Shown: positions 50,567-63,400 of the stretch, piece by piece | Layout of the letters: each line of letters begins with the position of its first letter | How positions within the stretch are numbered: position 1 is the first letter of the stretch | Assembly: GCA_905331475.1 (NCBI GenBank) | Contig: CAJNYU010003469.1 | Span: 89,576 to 153,575 of the forward strand | DNA: 64,000 bases | DNA from: Rotaria socialis | Lineage: Eukaryota; Rotifera; Eurotatoria; Philodinida; Philodinidae | Direction of reading: 5' to 3' | The notes under the pieces: generated by a model | What the model was told of the DNA's origin: nothing | Database searches by the model: none | Seen by the model: only the letters and a program-made list of their open reading frames with translations | Program-made: the position numbers and the translations under genes

Positions 50567-53500
50567 TTATAAATCATTTATTGAAACATATCGTAAACGC
50601 TTTTGTGTTGACGATGAATATTCATCAATAACATAAGAAAAATGATATGAAGTTTGAGTTGAAGGTGATTCACGTTCATAACGAAGATATAGACCATCAT
50701 CATTCGTATTATTCGTATGTTTATGTGTATTGATTGATGTTTTAGCTTGATTATTATTTATAGCTGATGAGTTTTGTATAGAAGACGGATTTGGTGGCAC
50801 AATAAAATTTTGTTTTTGTAATGATGTTTGACTAGATAATAAATCTTTTAGTGAAGATGAAGTAAGCATCGGATTATTTGCAGATAATCGTTCTTTAGGA
50901 TTAATAACAACTATTTGATGAGAAATAGTTTGAGAATTTAAAGAAGCTATGGATTGATATTGATGGTCGTTAGAAGATAATTGTGGTAAATGATGAATTG
51001 TATGAGATGACGATGGAGTTGATAAACGAGAATCGATACCTGAAAATTAAATCGTTATAAATTTTATATAGGAATTGCTGCAATAGAAGAATAAGAATTG
51101 ATCGAATACAAATAAATCAAGACTGTTAGACTCAATTATAATAATATTTTATTGAAGAGATGAATTAAATAATTTGAAAACTGCATCGAACTTTACATTA
51201 TGTGTATTAGATATACTTCAATAAAGTACTTTTTTTTAAAGGATGAAAGATAATCAGACCTATTCCAAAAATATATAATATGATACTTATAAAAGAACTG
51301 AATAGAAATACTTTGCCCATAGATAAACTTTTCTGTCGTTAGAATGTTTTTCTCCACACAAGATATAGAATTCTTATAAAATATGATACGTTCCACAAAA
51401 TATAAATGATTTTTGGAATTCAATACGATATAACTCTTGAATTTTCTAATACAAAATAAGTTGCGAGCAGCGATTGTACCATAAACTTTCTCAACTAATG
51501 AAAGTCTGACTGTCAGTTTCTTTTTAAAAGCCTCTTCGATATTTAGTCACTCAGGAATAAATTTACCTGTGGAAGTATTATTCTTCAAAGATAATCCTGA
51601 GTATGAAGTTGATTGTTGTTGTCTACCAACATAAACTGTTTGAGACTGTCGCGGTTGAATTGGCGATGATCCATATGCACCATTAGCTAATGCAGCTAGT
51701 ACAGCTTGATCTGTATCGTTCATGGATATGGCGGCATTCGATGATGTATTTTCTATATATGAAGTTTTCGATGAAACATTTCCATTGGTCGAAGATGTTG
51801 GCTGATCATAGTTAAGTAAATTACCATTTTGTTGATTATGTAAAATAGACATTGTTTGAGTTGTTTCTGTGTCAAAATTAAATTTTGATGTCATTTGTCC
51901 AGATGGAATTTTATCACCATATGTTTTAAGTGTTTCAGGCGAAAGTTCTGAAAATGCTTTGTTACTAATTCGTATGATTGTTTTTTGTAAAACATCATCT
52001 GTATCTTTGATTTTTATATCGGGAAATGTGATGTCCGCTTCATTTAATGATTGCAATGTACCATTGAGAAAATCACGTAATTTTCTTAGTCCAACATAAA
52101 ATGGAAGTTTATCTTCAGCACGTGGTAATTGTGAACATCGAGCACTCGATGATGGCATTACAAAAACATGCTAGAGAAAAACAGTTATATTAAAAATAAC
52201 AGCAACCATCGAAAATTATTATTACTTACCGTATCTGTTCCAAGAAATAATTCAGGTTGTTTACCGTAATGAAAATGTTTATTACCTGCGTAGACTTCAT
52301 AAATTCCTAAAATTAAATTAAAAAATAACCAACTCATTGAGAGAACTTCATTTATTCAATTGTCGAAAAAATAAAAATCGTTAATAAATGTATTTAGGAT
52401 TGGATTTCATGATTTTGTTCTTGCTCAGTTAACAGGTAGTATATCTTTTCTCGTAGATGATTTAAAACGATTCAAATAATCTTGCATACATATATATATA
52501 TAATTGCAGTGGTTCCTTAATCAGTTCATTTCTCTAAAACCTACCTCGTCCATTAAATACAACAATTTTCGGGCGATACATTTTAATTTTTTGCATTAAT
52601 AGTTCAGCTCCTGCCGTAATTTCATCTCTAAAATACATAACAATGTAACAAAAACATTAAATCTATTCGTTTTTTTTAAACTTTTACTTGGTTATATCTG
52701 ATCCAGCTTTACTTGGTCGTTGCACTATGTTCGTAAAACCTATGCCATATTGTGGCATACGAAAATCATTATCGGCAGTAAACGCATTTGGAATCAAATC
52801 GGACATATGAAGTAATTTCCAGAAATGATTTCCTGGTCCACCATAATGGTGCCCTTTATGTACAGCATAGAGACTTGGATTAATACCGACCTAAATGCAT
52901 GCAAGATTTATGTTTACACGTATGTTAAAATATAAGATAAATTAACATACGAAAACAATATCAAGATTCGGTTGAAGAATATCTGAAAGAAGTCGTTTTG
53001 ATAATTCTTCTTCTGTTGTCCCATCAAAACGATTTGGATTTGTTATTGGATTGGAAGATTTACGTTTGTTATTATTGTTACAACTTGTTGTTGTTGTTGT
53101 TGTTGTTGATGATGATGATGGTTGAGGTGAAGGAGAAGACATGGATGGCGATGGTGAAGTGTTTTTTGCAATTATTGTTGATATTGATGGAAGTGGTGAT
53201 GATGGAGAGGGTGAAACAACGTTCATTATGGGTGAAATGATTGTGTTTAGAGGAGTAGACAGAGAAGTTGGCTGATATGAACGAATTTCATTGGTCGCAT
53301 TTATGTGTTCTTGTGACTTTTGTTCATTCTCTACTGTTGATACTGCTTCACGTTTGAGTGATTCTCTTAGCTTCGATAGAAACACTTCAGCTACTTCATC
53401 TGAACCTAAGGTACTTTTTAAAGCACTAAAACAAAAAAATAACGATAAGAAAGATTTTATAAATCAATTTGAAAATACCTGAGGTCACCGCCTGCTTCTA

Positions 53501-56500
53501 AATTTTTCTTGAATGTTTGCATTAGTACATTTTTGACGCTATCCAATGCTTCGTCTAACATTTCTTTTGTATGACTATAAAAAATATATGGTTCAATATT
53601 CTACATATTTTTGAATAAAAAAAAAAAATAGCTGTTACTTTTCAGCTGCTGTTGTTGATGATGTCGTTGCTGCAGGAGTAGAATTAACATCCATCAGATG
53701 GCTAAAAATATTTTTTAGTTTTGTTTACGATGTATAGCAAACAATTATAATAGTTAACTCGAATAGGAAATCAAAGCTTGATAGATTCATTGTAATTTCT
53801 TGTCGGTTGATATGAAAATAGTATTATTCATAATATCGGTAGTCATCAGAAGAAAAACTAAAATTCTCCTGAATTCTACGATTTTAGTTTTGTTGGAAAT
53901 AAAATTTCATTAAGATTCTGTACTATGATTAATCTTATTGAATAGATGCTTACCGAAACCGATGCTATAAACTTGATATTTTCAAGGACTATTAGTATAG
54001 ACAAGGAGAGAACCGTGCTAATTTCGCACTCTAAAGTATGGGTTCGATTCTCATCTGAATTCGTTGTGAAAAAAACAAAGATGAGATAGGAAGAAAAGAA
54101 ATTTGCCCCCATGTCTTAGGATTTAGTAGCCTTTTCTTTTATATTGACATCAGCAAACGCCAAGATATAAATTTGTTGAGAAACAGAACACGTCAGAATG
54201 TATTAATGCTGATTACTTTTGTATGACTGGTTCGCTTCCTTTGTTTTATTATTGACAAAATTTGCCTACGCACATTGTAGAACTCTAATATTGAAAAATT
54301 TAGCTAAGAAATCTAGCTAATTTAAATTTTCGAGAAAGTCTACTTTACATACTCGTTTTGATTTTATATTATTAATGAATTTGCTAATTACACATGACAT
54401 TTATATCTCTTCACAAGCTAAAACATTTGGACAGTAGACAAAATACATTTTCATACATTTGCCAATTGCATAGAATATAGGAGAATGAAAACTATGCATA
54501 TCTAGTATCGTTAGCATCAGAAATAACTTTTATTGCATAACATTCTACTAGTTGAAAGCGAAGAAAATGTCATGCGTTTATAAGGTTTGTAAAAGTATCA
54601 AGTCTAGTTGTGTCCAGATTGAAATTTGAGCTAACCATTATCTACAGACCATTCTTCATTCACTATATCTCATTTCTATTAATTCTAATCGAATGAGTTC
54701 AAGCTCGTTAGCTTACGTAGCTCATATCATATGTTAAATAAATTAACAACAATAGACTGATATTATATTTTTCTGTGAAAAGTTCAGTTCGGTAGTATTT
54801 CAAAATAATTAACAAACTATGTAAATCATAACAATATGATGATTCAGTATTTGACCTCTTCATCTGATTATCTAAAATCCAATAAATTCTGTGTATTAAT
54901 ATAAGTACTTCTCAATATTTTTCAAGAAAGTTTTCTTTATTGTAAAACTGAGATTAAATCATCCTCGAATACAGCTAGTTTATTTATCTACCACAAGTTC
55001 TGGTGTCCTCCATCATCTGATATGATTAAGTTTTAATATTTTTTTTTATTATTGAAATAACTTCCGATTGAATAACATTGCCCTGAATAGTTTCTCGTAA
55101 ATTTTTTCGATATGGTCATTGTTTATATTCAATGTTAGTAGTTTGTTGTATAGAATTCGCGAAAACAAAACGCGATGACTTTATGATTGTATTTCAGGAT
55201 TGAATTACGGTACAATAAATAACATTTTCACACTGAAATTCGAATATCAATTTACCTGCAGGGTTTCTTTATATTTATGTAAAAAAAGGATCGTAAAAGT
55301 AAACTATTTTCGTAGTAATAACCTTAGGGACCCATACATTGCAGGGTATTCATGATATTTATAACATAAATTCAAATGGCACTTTAACAAAAATTGAAAG
55401 ACTTCTTTCTTCAGTCTCTATCGTTTATTTCTCTAGCTATTCTGAGCAAGCCTAACGTTAGTCCGTATTTTATAGGTCTCTATTAAATATTCTATCTATT
55501 ATTCTCAGTGAACACAATTGAATATACCTTGTAGTTGTTGTTTGTGGAAAAATATGATTTCTATTCATTTGATGATTATTCCATTGATTGTCATCACTCA
55601 AATTCGATAACATATTGGTAATATGGGGTTGAATTGGAGATTTATCTTCTTGCTTTAGTGAAATATTCAATGATTCATGTGATGAACCATTATGGCCATT
55701 TGTATATTCATTATTATTATTATTATTATTATCATTATTATGTATTGAATTCGATGAAATATTATTTGAATTGGTACTTGTTGTCAATTCCCCATATTCA
55801 TTTTGCTTAAATTTAACTACTAACTGTTGATTGGATTCAGGTTCAATTGTATTTCGATTGCTATAAGACATAGAATGAATATACAATACATATATATAAG
55901 TAAAAACTTTACCTTATAGTCGAAGCTAAACTATCTCGACGAATTTTAAGAATTAAAGAAGAATTCGATGATTGCTCAGTTATAATACAGTGATTTTGTT
56001 TGATTCTTTAAATATGAAGATTTTTACCATAATCGATCGACAATAGAAAAATAAAATATCTTACTCGTTTATTTCCTGTTGACTAGATTCTTGATCATTA
56101 TTTAATTCTAAATTATTATTTATAGGATGTTCACCTACAACAGATTTTTTACTACGTTTTGCTGGACGAACTGATATCTCTGACGAATTGGAACTAAAAA
56201 ATTGACAATAAATATATTTCATAAGAAATTGATTCATTTTTTTATTCATACGTTATATATTCATCCTCTTCATCGTTATCGATATAGGATTTTTTTAACT
56301 TAACACGAAGTATCGAGGGTGACACTGTTGTAATATTAGACGTTTCACTAATTGGAATATATGATGATTGAGCCGTATCGTTTAAAGTATCTGTTGATAA
56401 GCGACTATTCATTCATTCAAGAAAAAAAATCAAAAAGGTATTATGTAAGTAGTTATGATCACTTACGATGTGTGAGGAAGAATGATATCATCGTATGTTT

Positions 56501-56783
56501 TTATTTTAAGAACAATAGGGGCAGCTGTTGCTTGTGTCCTAATAAGAGAGATCAGCATTCATCGGTGAAAAAGAAATTTTGTTTAAAAAAAATGACACTT
56601 TGAAATATGTTCTATTTTACTGGAATTAATATTAGTATGTTTTATGATAAACAATAAAGAAAATATTTTGCAAATTCTAGAACATATTATATCGTAATAC
56701 GTGTTGCTTAGTTAAATGATAATTATAAAGATAATGCTCACAAAAAAAAACAGAACAAGAACTTACGTTAGTTCATCATTCAT
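50567..56783 (-). CDS. TDG: Thymine/uracil-DNA glycosylase (TDG) with long disordered N-terminus
   Basis: This enzyme removes thymine or uracil (and in vertebrates oxidised 5mC) opposite G, starting base excision repair in the nucleus. The ATG at 56783 (MNDELT) begins a chain of small exons with consistent phases: 56783-56767, one ending near 56466, two between 56420 and 56061, one near 56030-55910, 55879-55526, and then after a long intron the exons from about 53701 downward. The N-terminal 370 or so residues are Asn/Ser/Thr-rich with a basic patch (RPAKRSKKS). The catalytic domain reads LSKRLLSDILQPNLDIVF, then GINPSLYAVHKGHHY with the catalytic Asn, GGPGNHFWKLL, QYGIGFTNIVQRP, PKIVVFNGRGIYEVY and the insertion-loop motif MPSSSARCSQLPRAEDK. 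These are all TDG (not SMUG or UNG) signatures. The C-terminal tail to 50567 is Ser/Gln-rich. The 1.8-kb intron holds a tRNA-like sequence. Confidence 0.88.
53983..54062 (+). pseudogene. tRNA-like sequence (degenerate)
   Basis: An A-box-like TTAGTATAGACAAGG is followed by a 4-bp stem GTGC/GCAC around a 7-nt loop (54015-54029) and a good T-arm, ATGGG-TTCGATT-CTCAT (54038-54054). The acceptor stem pairs badly and the base before the would-be anticodon is A instead of the invariant T. It is therefore more likely a tRNA pseudogene or tRNA-derived SINE head than a functional tRNA. It lies inside a long TDG intron. Confidence 0.4.
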
Positions 56784-58495
56784 TGTTTTATTAAACTATT
56801 TTATTCTGTTTGATAAATAATGTTGATTAATTTTCATTTAATAAATATACGCTTCCGATTTGTTTGATATAATTAAATATAATAATCATTTTACATAAAT
56901 AAACAATAAAAAAATTCTGAATTTAATGATTGGCTAATCTAAACGATGAAAAAGGACAAGTAAATTAATTGATCCATTTTTTCCAGAGAGAAAAAGAATG
57001 AAGAAGCCCCATTCAGTTTTTTATTCCATACTTTATTTTATGTCAATCTAGGAACCATAACCATTAAATAATGAACTCCAACCATATACAATACGAATAT
57101 AGAATGTGGATTCAAAATAGATGGCGCTTGAATATAGAATAGAAGTTTCTATTCTCAGCTCATTGAATAAATATAGTACACAAAGTCAGTTGAAACTGTT
57201 TGAGAATTGTCATTCATTCATTTGAATGATAGTTTATCATCTTCATAAATTGATAAATAAATTGAACGTAAGTGGCATTTAATGAAGCGCTACAGTTTCT
57301 TCACATTGTGATCACCATTCTGCTAGTGTGTACGTCAATCCCCCTAACTCATCACAACGTGCATATTTTTAACGTAGAAAAATCTTCAATTTCATGTTAC
57401 ATTATTATTAATTTGACAAGCTTGTATTTTTAAAATATCTCGAATGCAATTGCTGAGTATGAAATAGAATATCAATTGTTATTATGTTCCATTTACTATT
57501 ACACACCAATTAACAATATTAAAAAATCATGAAAACACTATATTATGCTATAAAAAATTTATGATTATAATCTTTGCTCAAAATGGTTTCTGTTCAGTGA
57601 TGCATAATTGAAATAAAAACATGACTAAACAGTGCTGTTTTTTCAAACGGTTGTGTCTAAAGTATTTCAATTTTATTGTGATATGCAATATAGTAAAGAT
57701 ACTCATTGCACTCTAGTAGGTATTTTTTTCCATCTAGAGAACGTTTAGAAATAGCATCTATTGGTTTCTATGAAAAATAAGTTATATTCAAACGAATATC
57801 ATCAAGAGTGAAAATCAAAAAGTTATTATTACCGCATCATGTAGCCTTCTTTCTGACTGATTGATGCAATCATGCGTGCGAAAAACGCAAATGAAAAACA
57901 ATTTTTAAATTGTATTATGTTTTTTGTATCACTTAAAGATTTGTAGAAGGTTTTTATTTCATTTATCATTATCACAATGGAAGTGAATCAACTTTCTCTT
58001 GAACGATTTTGTTGTTAAGTAAGTAACTTTTTTTACTCAGCTGGTAGTGAATCATATTTTCCTTTACCTCGTCGTTAGCTTAGACTAAGAAGCACGCGCA
58101 TCGCACTCGTTGCGCCATCTACAGTAGATTTACTAATAATTATATATGTATAGTAAGCACATGCTTCTTTTCTTTCAACCAATGTTATTTCAAGCAACAA
58201 TCAAATGACTAACGTTGTTAATCTACGGAACGTCTGATGATCATTTTTATGTATATAAAAAACTTTTGTATTGTTAGTCCTATGTTTTATCAGGCCTTGT
58301 TCTTCTTCAAGCTGATGAAACGAAAAAAGTACCTCCACATTCATGTTTTTTGCTTTCTTCATCATTGATGAGTGCAAAAAAAACCGACAATGATATGTCA
58401 TGAATACAATTAAAAAAATATGAAGTTTTATTTCTTTAGATATATATCTACATTGAATTTTGTTTCAAAATCAATAATCAAGTGTAATCTGAACG
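56784..58495. other. Intergenic, divergent promoters of TDG and Rab7
   Basis: TDG (minus) and Rab7 (plus) point away from each other across 1.7 kb of AT-rich sequence with no recognisable gene. A GC-richer segment at about 58066-58125 resembles a broken tRNA on the minus strand but has no T-arm. Confidence 0.45.
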
Positions 58496-59415
58496 ATGGC
58501 TTCACGAAAGAAAGTTTTACTCAAAGTTATTATATTAGGAGATTCCGGCGTTGGTAAAACATCGTTAATGAATCAATTTGTTAATCGAAAAGTAAATGAT
58601 AAAAAACAATATTTTTTTTAGTTCAAATATTTTACTCTACGACGATTAATTTTAGTTTTCAAATCAATATAAAGCAACAATCGGTGCCGATTTTTTGACG
58701 AAAGAATTACAAATCGATGATCGTCTTGTTACCATGCAGGTAATTAGTTTTGTTTTCAGATGATGGAAATAGAAGTTGACTATTTTCTTTTGTTCGTAGA
58801 TTTGGGATACAGCAGGTCAAGAACGTTTTCAAAGTTTAGGTGTTGCATTTTATCGCGGTGCTGATTGTTGTGTTCTCGTGATGGATGTAACATCACCAAC
58901 ATCATTTAAATCGTTAGAAAGTTGGAAAGATGAATTTCTTATTCAAGCTGGACCACGTGATCCTGAAAATTTTCCATTTGTCGTAAGTTTTCATAATATA
59001 ATTTAAAATAAATATTGAGCTTTTCAACATTTAGGTTATCGGAAATAAAATTGATTTGGAAAATCGAATGGTAAAATTTCTTTGCTGACTTTAGCTTCTG
59101 TTGTTTTTTATTATTCTAGTTTATTCTGTTGTTTTAGATTCCAACACGTAAAGCACAAAGCTGGTGTCAAGGTAAAATATTAATTTGAGAAAGTGGAATT
59201 GAATTCAATATTTTGTTTTTGTTATAGAAAAAAACAATATTCCATATTTTGAAACATCAGCTAAAGAAGGTATCAATGTTGAAAAAGCATTTGAAACTGT
59301 TGCTCGTAATGCATTAGCCCGTGAAAAAGAAATTGATCAACAAGCTGATTTTCCAATGCCGATTCGTATTCCACAACAAGACGAACAACCAAAGAAAGAT
59401 GTGTGTCAGTGTTAA
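58496..59415 (+). CDS. RAB7A: Rab7 small GTPase
   Basis: This is a late-endosome/lysosome (and vacuole) traffic GTPase. Six exons (58496-58591, 58656-58739, 58800-58982, 59035-59070, 59138-59171 and 59228-59415) are separated by introns of 52-67 nt. The protein starts [20 protein letters not shown], with P-loop GDSGVGKTS, effector region [14 protein letters not shown] (Rab7-type switch I), [20 protein letters not shown], guanine-specificity NKIDL and ETSAKEG. The C-terminal tail DFPMPIRIP is Rab7-like, and CQC at the end is a CXC double-geranylgeranylation site. The length (about 206 aa) is normal for Rab7 and all key residues are intact. A polyadenylation signal AATAAA at 59466-59471 lies about 50 bp after the stop. 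Confidence 0.95.
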
Positions 59416-60455
59416 TGAAATCAATCAAATTCATTACTGGCTACTTTCGGTTTTTTTCTCTTGTAAATAAAAACTAACAAAAGAAAAATTGCATATTACT
59501 TCGATACCTCCCCTTACCTTTTTCATATAATAAAAATAAGAAAACACTTGATCTATTCCTTTTATTATAACATGTTTTTTTCTTCTATATGTATTTATCT
59601 TTTGTGCACGCTGGTTCCTTGTCTTTTCTGGCTTCTATCTTTTTCTTTGTGTGCATGTACAAATTAACTAAAGATTTTTTTTTGGCAATATCGACTTTAT
59701 TCAAACTATAAAAAATCATAACTTTTCAAAAATAATCTATCAATCATTGAATGAAGCAAGTAGAAAAAAAAATTCTTAAAGATTATTATGGTTTTGACGT
59801 CATTTTATTCATCTTCTGTAATCTTTGAGTTATACATCGGAGAATATGAGTCAAGCTAAGTGGAAGAATTGATTTTTTCTTGAGAAAAAAATTGGCAGTC
59901 CAGTAAAACACATTTCAGAATCAATAAAACATGATTTCGAGCTTTTAGCAAATAATAATTATATGTTTTATAGTAGAGAAACAAATCCTATCAAGTATAA
60001 TTAACTCTTGTACATAGGCGGTGCGCCAGCTATGCGAGGGGTATCAATTGCTACGTCTATGGAAATTTAAGGGCGACAATAACTTTTTATTTCTACCCCT
60101 AATAATACACAATTCGATAATTGTTAGAAGAACGCTTATACACGATGAGCCTTGTTTTATTTTCTTCTGAGGCTCTACTTTCATCATGTATGTCTGACAT
60201 TTATTTGTGTCAAGTTTGATGTCGGTTTGCATTACNAAAAAGAACATATATATATATATATATTGAAAAGATCTTTCTGTTCACGATAAAAGGATGAAAT
60301 ATCTTAGAGCGGTTGATCCTTCGATGAGTGATTATTGTCACATATCTTTTTTTTTAGATTTTCTTATTACTTATCAACCATAATCAATCTAGTTAGTGAT
60401 CTTCAATATCTAGTGAGTAGATTTGATCGTTCGCTTGCTGTATCATTGCGAGAAA
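59416..60455. other. Rab7 3' flank and spacer
   Basis: This holds the Rab7 3'UTR with AATAAA (59466-59471), AT-rich spacer, a GC-richer patch at about 60019-60075 (GGCGGTGCGCCAG), one N at 60236 and an AT microsatellite at about 60248-60263. No exon is recognised. If the downstream ORF belongs to a transposon, its left terminus should be in this stretch, but I could not identify terminal repeats. Confidence 0.4.
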
Positions 60456-63400
60456 ATGAAGAGTGCGCTGAAAATCGATGTTGATGTATCTATGAATGCA
60501 TCAGTTGAATCATTGAAAGATTCTAGTGTAATAAATGAGATTTCGAAAAAAGTCATAGATATTTTAAAGGAAAAAGGACATAAAGCACGTTTGAGTGCCG
60601 TTGAGAAAGCTAGTAAAAATGCTGTTTCTCTTCTCTTAACGAAGAAGAATGGAAAAGCACCTACATTTTTATCTGTTTATATACCGGCGAATGTAGTAGA
60701 ATCATTATGCGACACAGTTGTACCTACCGTTTCATCCGATGACGATTCATCGACAAGAAGTGTTAGTGAAGATGATGGTATTGAAAGTGACAGTTGTGCC
60801 AGTCAAAATTCATCATCTAATTCTCATGATCGGCATATTTCTTTTTCAGTATGCAATGAAGTAATGAAGGTAGATATGACGTTTGAATATTTATTTGATT
60901 ATTTCAAATATTCTCTTTCAAAGAACAACAGAGCAATGAATCTTGACAGAATACTTTCTGATATATGTGCATATATTTTTCTTCAACTGAAATGTTCGGT
61001 ATATATTCGTAAATTGAAAAAAGAAATAAGCTTACAAATAAGTCGTATCGTTCAATCTGCACGTGTTCGTGCTGCCGGTAAAAGTGTAATTCATATTCTA
61101 CGTAAGATTGGTAATTTTGCTTTTTTTTTAAAGTTCATTAATCCTTTAACTGAAGTACAGTCAATTGGAGAATTTATTCAATATCGAAATAAGGATAATT
61201 CAAGTCCTATTCTATTAATTCGTAAAACCAATGATGAAACCGATGTGTTTCAATTTTATCCATGGTTGAACATGGTAGAAATAACGTTTAATGATATGTT
61301 CGTAAAGAAAACTTTGTCTTCGTTTGACGTATTAGGAGTGCTAAATATCGATGAACTTTCTTATCTTATTAGTGAATGTGCTTTTATATCTAATCTTAGA
61401 TTAGATATTCTAGCTGTTGAAGAAGCACTTAAAACAAACATTTTGTTCGATTGTACATCATCTAGTTCTAGCTCTTATTTTTCAATTTTAGTTGGCAAAG
61501 CTGAACAGATAGATGAGCCTCGAGACGACTGTGATCAAATTCCTACTAATGACTCGCCTTCTTTTAGTGAAGAAGAAATAGATGCTATCATAGGTCGAAC
61601 CTATACTACACGAGGCGTTAAACGTTCTTACGAAGAGGATCCGATTTTAATTGAACCAAAGCGAAATAAGTATCGTCAAAATAAAATGATCAAAGATAAA
61701 AGAGATTTGTTACATTTAAAAGATACTTATTATCTTACTGATGCTGCTTTAAAAGCTATATTTGAATATGTTCAAAGTAAAAAAAAACTTGTTTCTTTAA
61801 AAGAAATCGAACGACTTAGAAAAAAAACAAATAGTAAATTTCCTATTCTACATACTAAAACAAGTGCATATGTTAGATTTGAATATGCTGTACGTACAGC
61901 AATATTTGTTGCATGTAAATACGAACACAAGCTCGATCAATTCGACACACTTAATATCCGTTTCAATATGGATGGTACTTTGATAGGAAATAAGCATATA
62001 GTAGCAATATCTATCAATTGTATTGAAGGAGGTAGTCAATGTCAAGCCGCTAAGAATCTAATTCCGCTAGGTCTTTTTGAAGTACAGAAAGAAAATACAG
62101 AATTACTGCGCCAGAGCTTACCAAGTGAATTCATAAATGATATCAAGTCAGTTAAATATATTTCTATAGGAGAAAAAAATATCAGTATTCGTATTCGACT
62201 AGGTGGTGATCTGATGAACGCAGTTTATGTGTTTGGACTCGCTGGATTCAGCTCTAATCATCCATGCATTTTTTGTACGCAACATAAAGATGATCTTCAT
62301 GTAACTGACGATACAGCTTATGACAAAACTGTTACAGAAGGAAAAGGAAAGAATAAACAAACTATTACTATTCATGTAGGTCCTACTTCGTGTCATGATT
62401 TAACTAAAAAAGCACGTTCTCTTACTGAACAAACTTTGTGTTTGACAAAGAACACAAATGAGTTAGGTTATAAATGTGAACCTCTTTTTGGAGATCTTTT
62501 CGATTATCAAGATTACTGTGCTGATACACTTCACATGAAACTAAGAGTTTTTGATGTTATCCTGAAAGATATGTTGGCTTATGCTTCTCGTACTGGTAAA
62601 TATGGAGGTGAACATTTAGCAATTATCGAGCGTAAAATAAAGATTTTGAATCAACATTGCGAAAGAACTGTAGGCAAACGTTTTTTCTTTCAAGTCGATA
62701 CTGATGATAAAAATAAAACAATTTCTTCTCACGGCAAACTATCAGGTCATCTTCAAGATCTTTTTTTTGTTGATAGTTTTCCTTATGATGATATTCTGAA
62801 CGGCGAAATTGCCAAATCTGCTCGAATTGTTGTTAATAAATTCAAAGAAATTCTTGTTGAGGTTAAGCATACTTCTATAAGACGAAAAGGTGTTCTTAAA
62901 CGTTTATCACTTGAGTTTGTTAAAGAATTCCGTCAAAGTGGTCTTCGCACAACCGTTACTCCTTATATTCACATAATCGGTAATCATCTGTTTGAATTTG
63001 ATGAATTCAGTAACCTTGGAGATTACAATATGCAAGGTGTTGAAAAAAATAATGATCTACTCTCACGTTTGTATTTTTCATCTACAAATCCAGCTAGAAA
63101 TCCTCTTCTTACGATGCTTCAAAAATTATACAGAATGCTTGAAATGAACTTTCAGGATGAGAAACAAAGAGAAGCAATGGCTCGATTTGCTTGTACTGGT
63201 GTATACGACTTTGTTGAAGAAGATTTAAGTGAATCTGAGTCTGAATCTCAATCTAAAGATAATAGTTGTTATCTTAATGAAAAAGATGATGATCAAAGTG
63301 AATCTGAATCTGAAGAAAATTTCGATACATTGAAAGGAGATATCTCAGTTGAAGTTGATGATGAAGTAGATTCAGAAGAATCACTGGTGTGGGCGCCTGA

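Noticed and set aside
58066-58125. Minus-strand segment with TGGCGCAACGAG and a CTTAGTC loop resembling a tRNA
   Set aside because: No T-arm (no GGTTCRANYCC-like sequence) and no acceptor pairing; at best a broken tRNA fragment.
60248-60455. Search for a Transib-like CACAGTG terminus upstream of the RAG1-like ORF
   Set aside because: No heptamer-like or other inverted terminus could be identified in the available left flank, and the right flank runs off the window.
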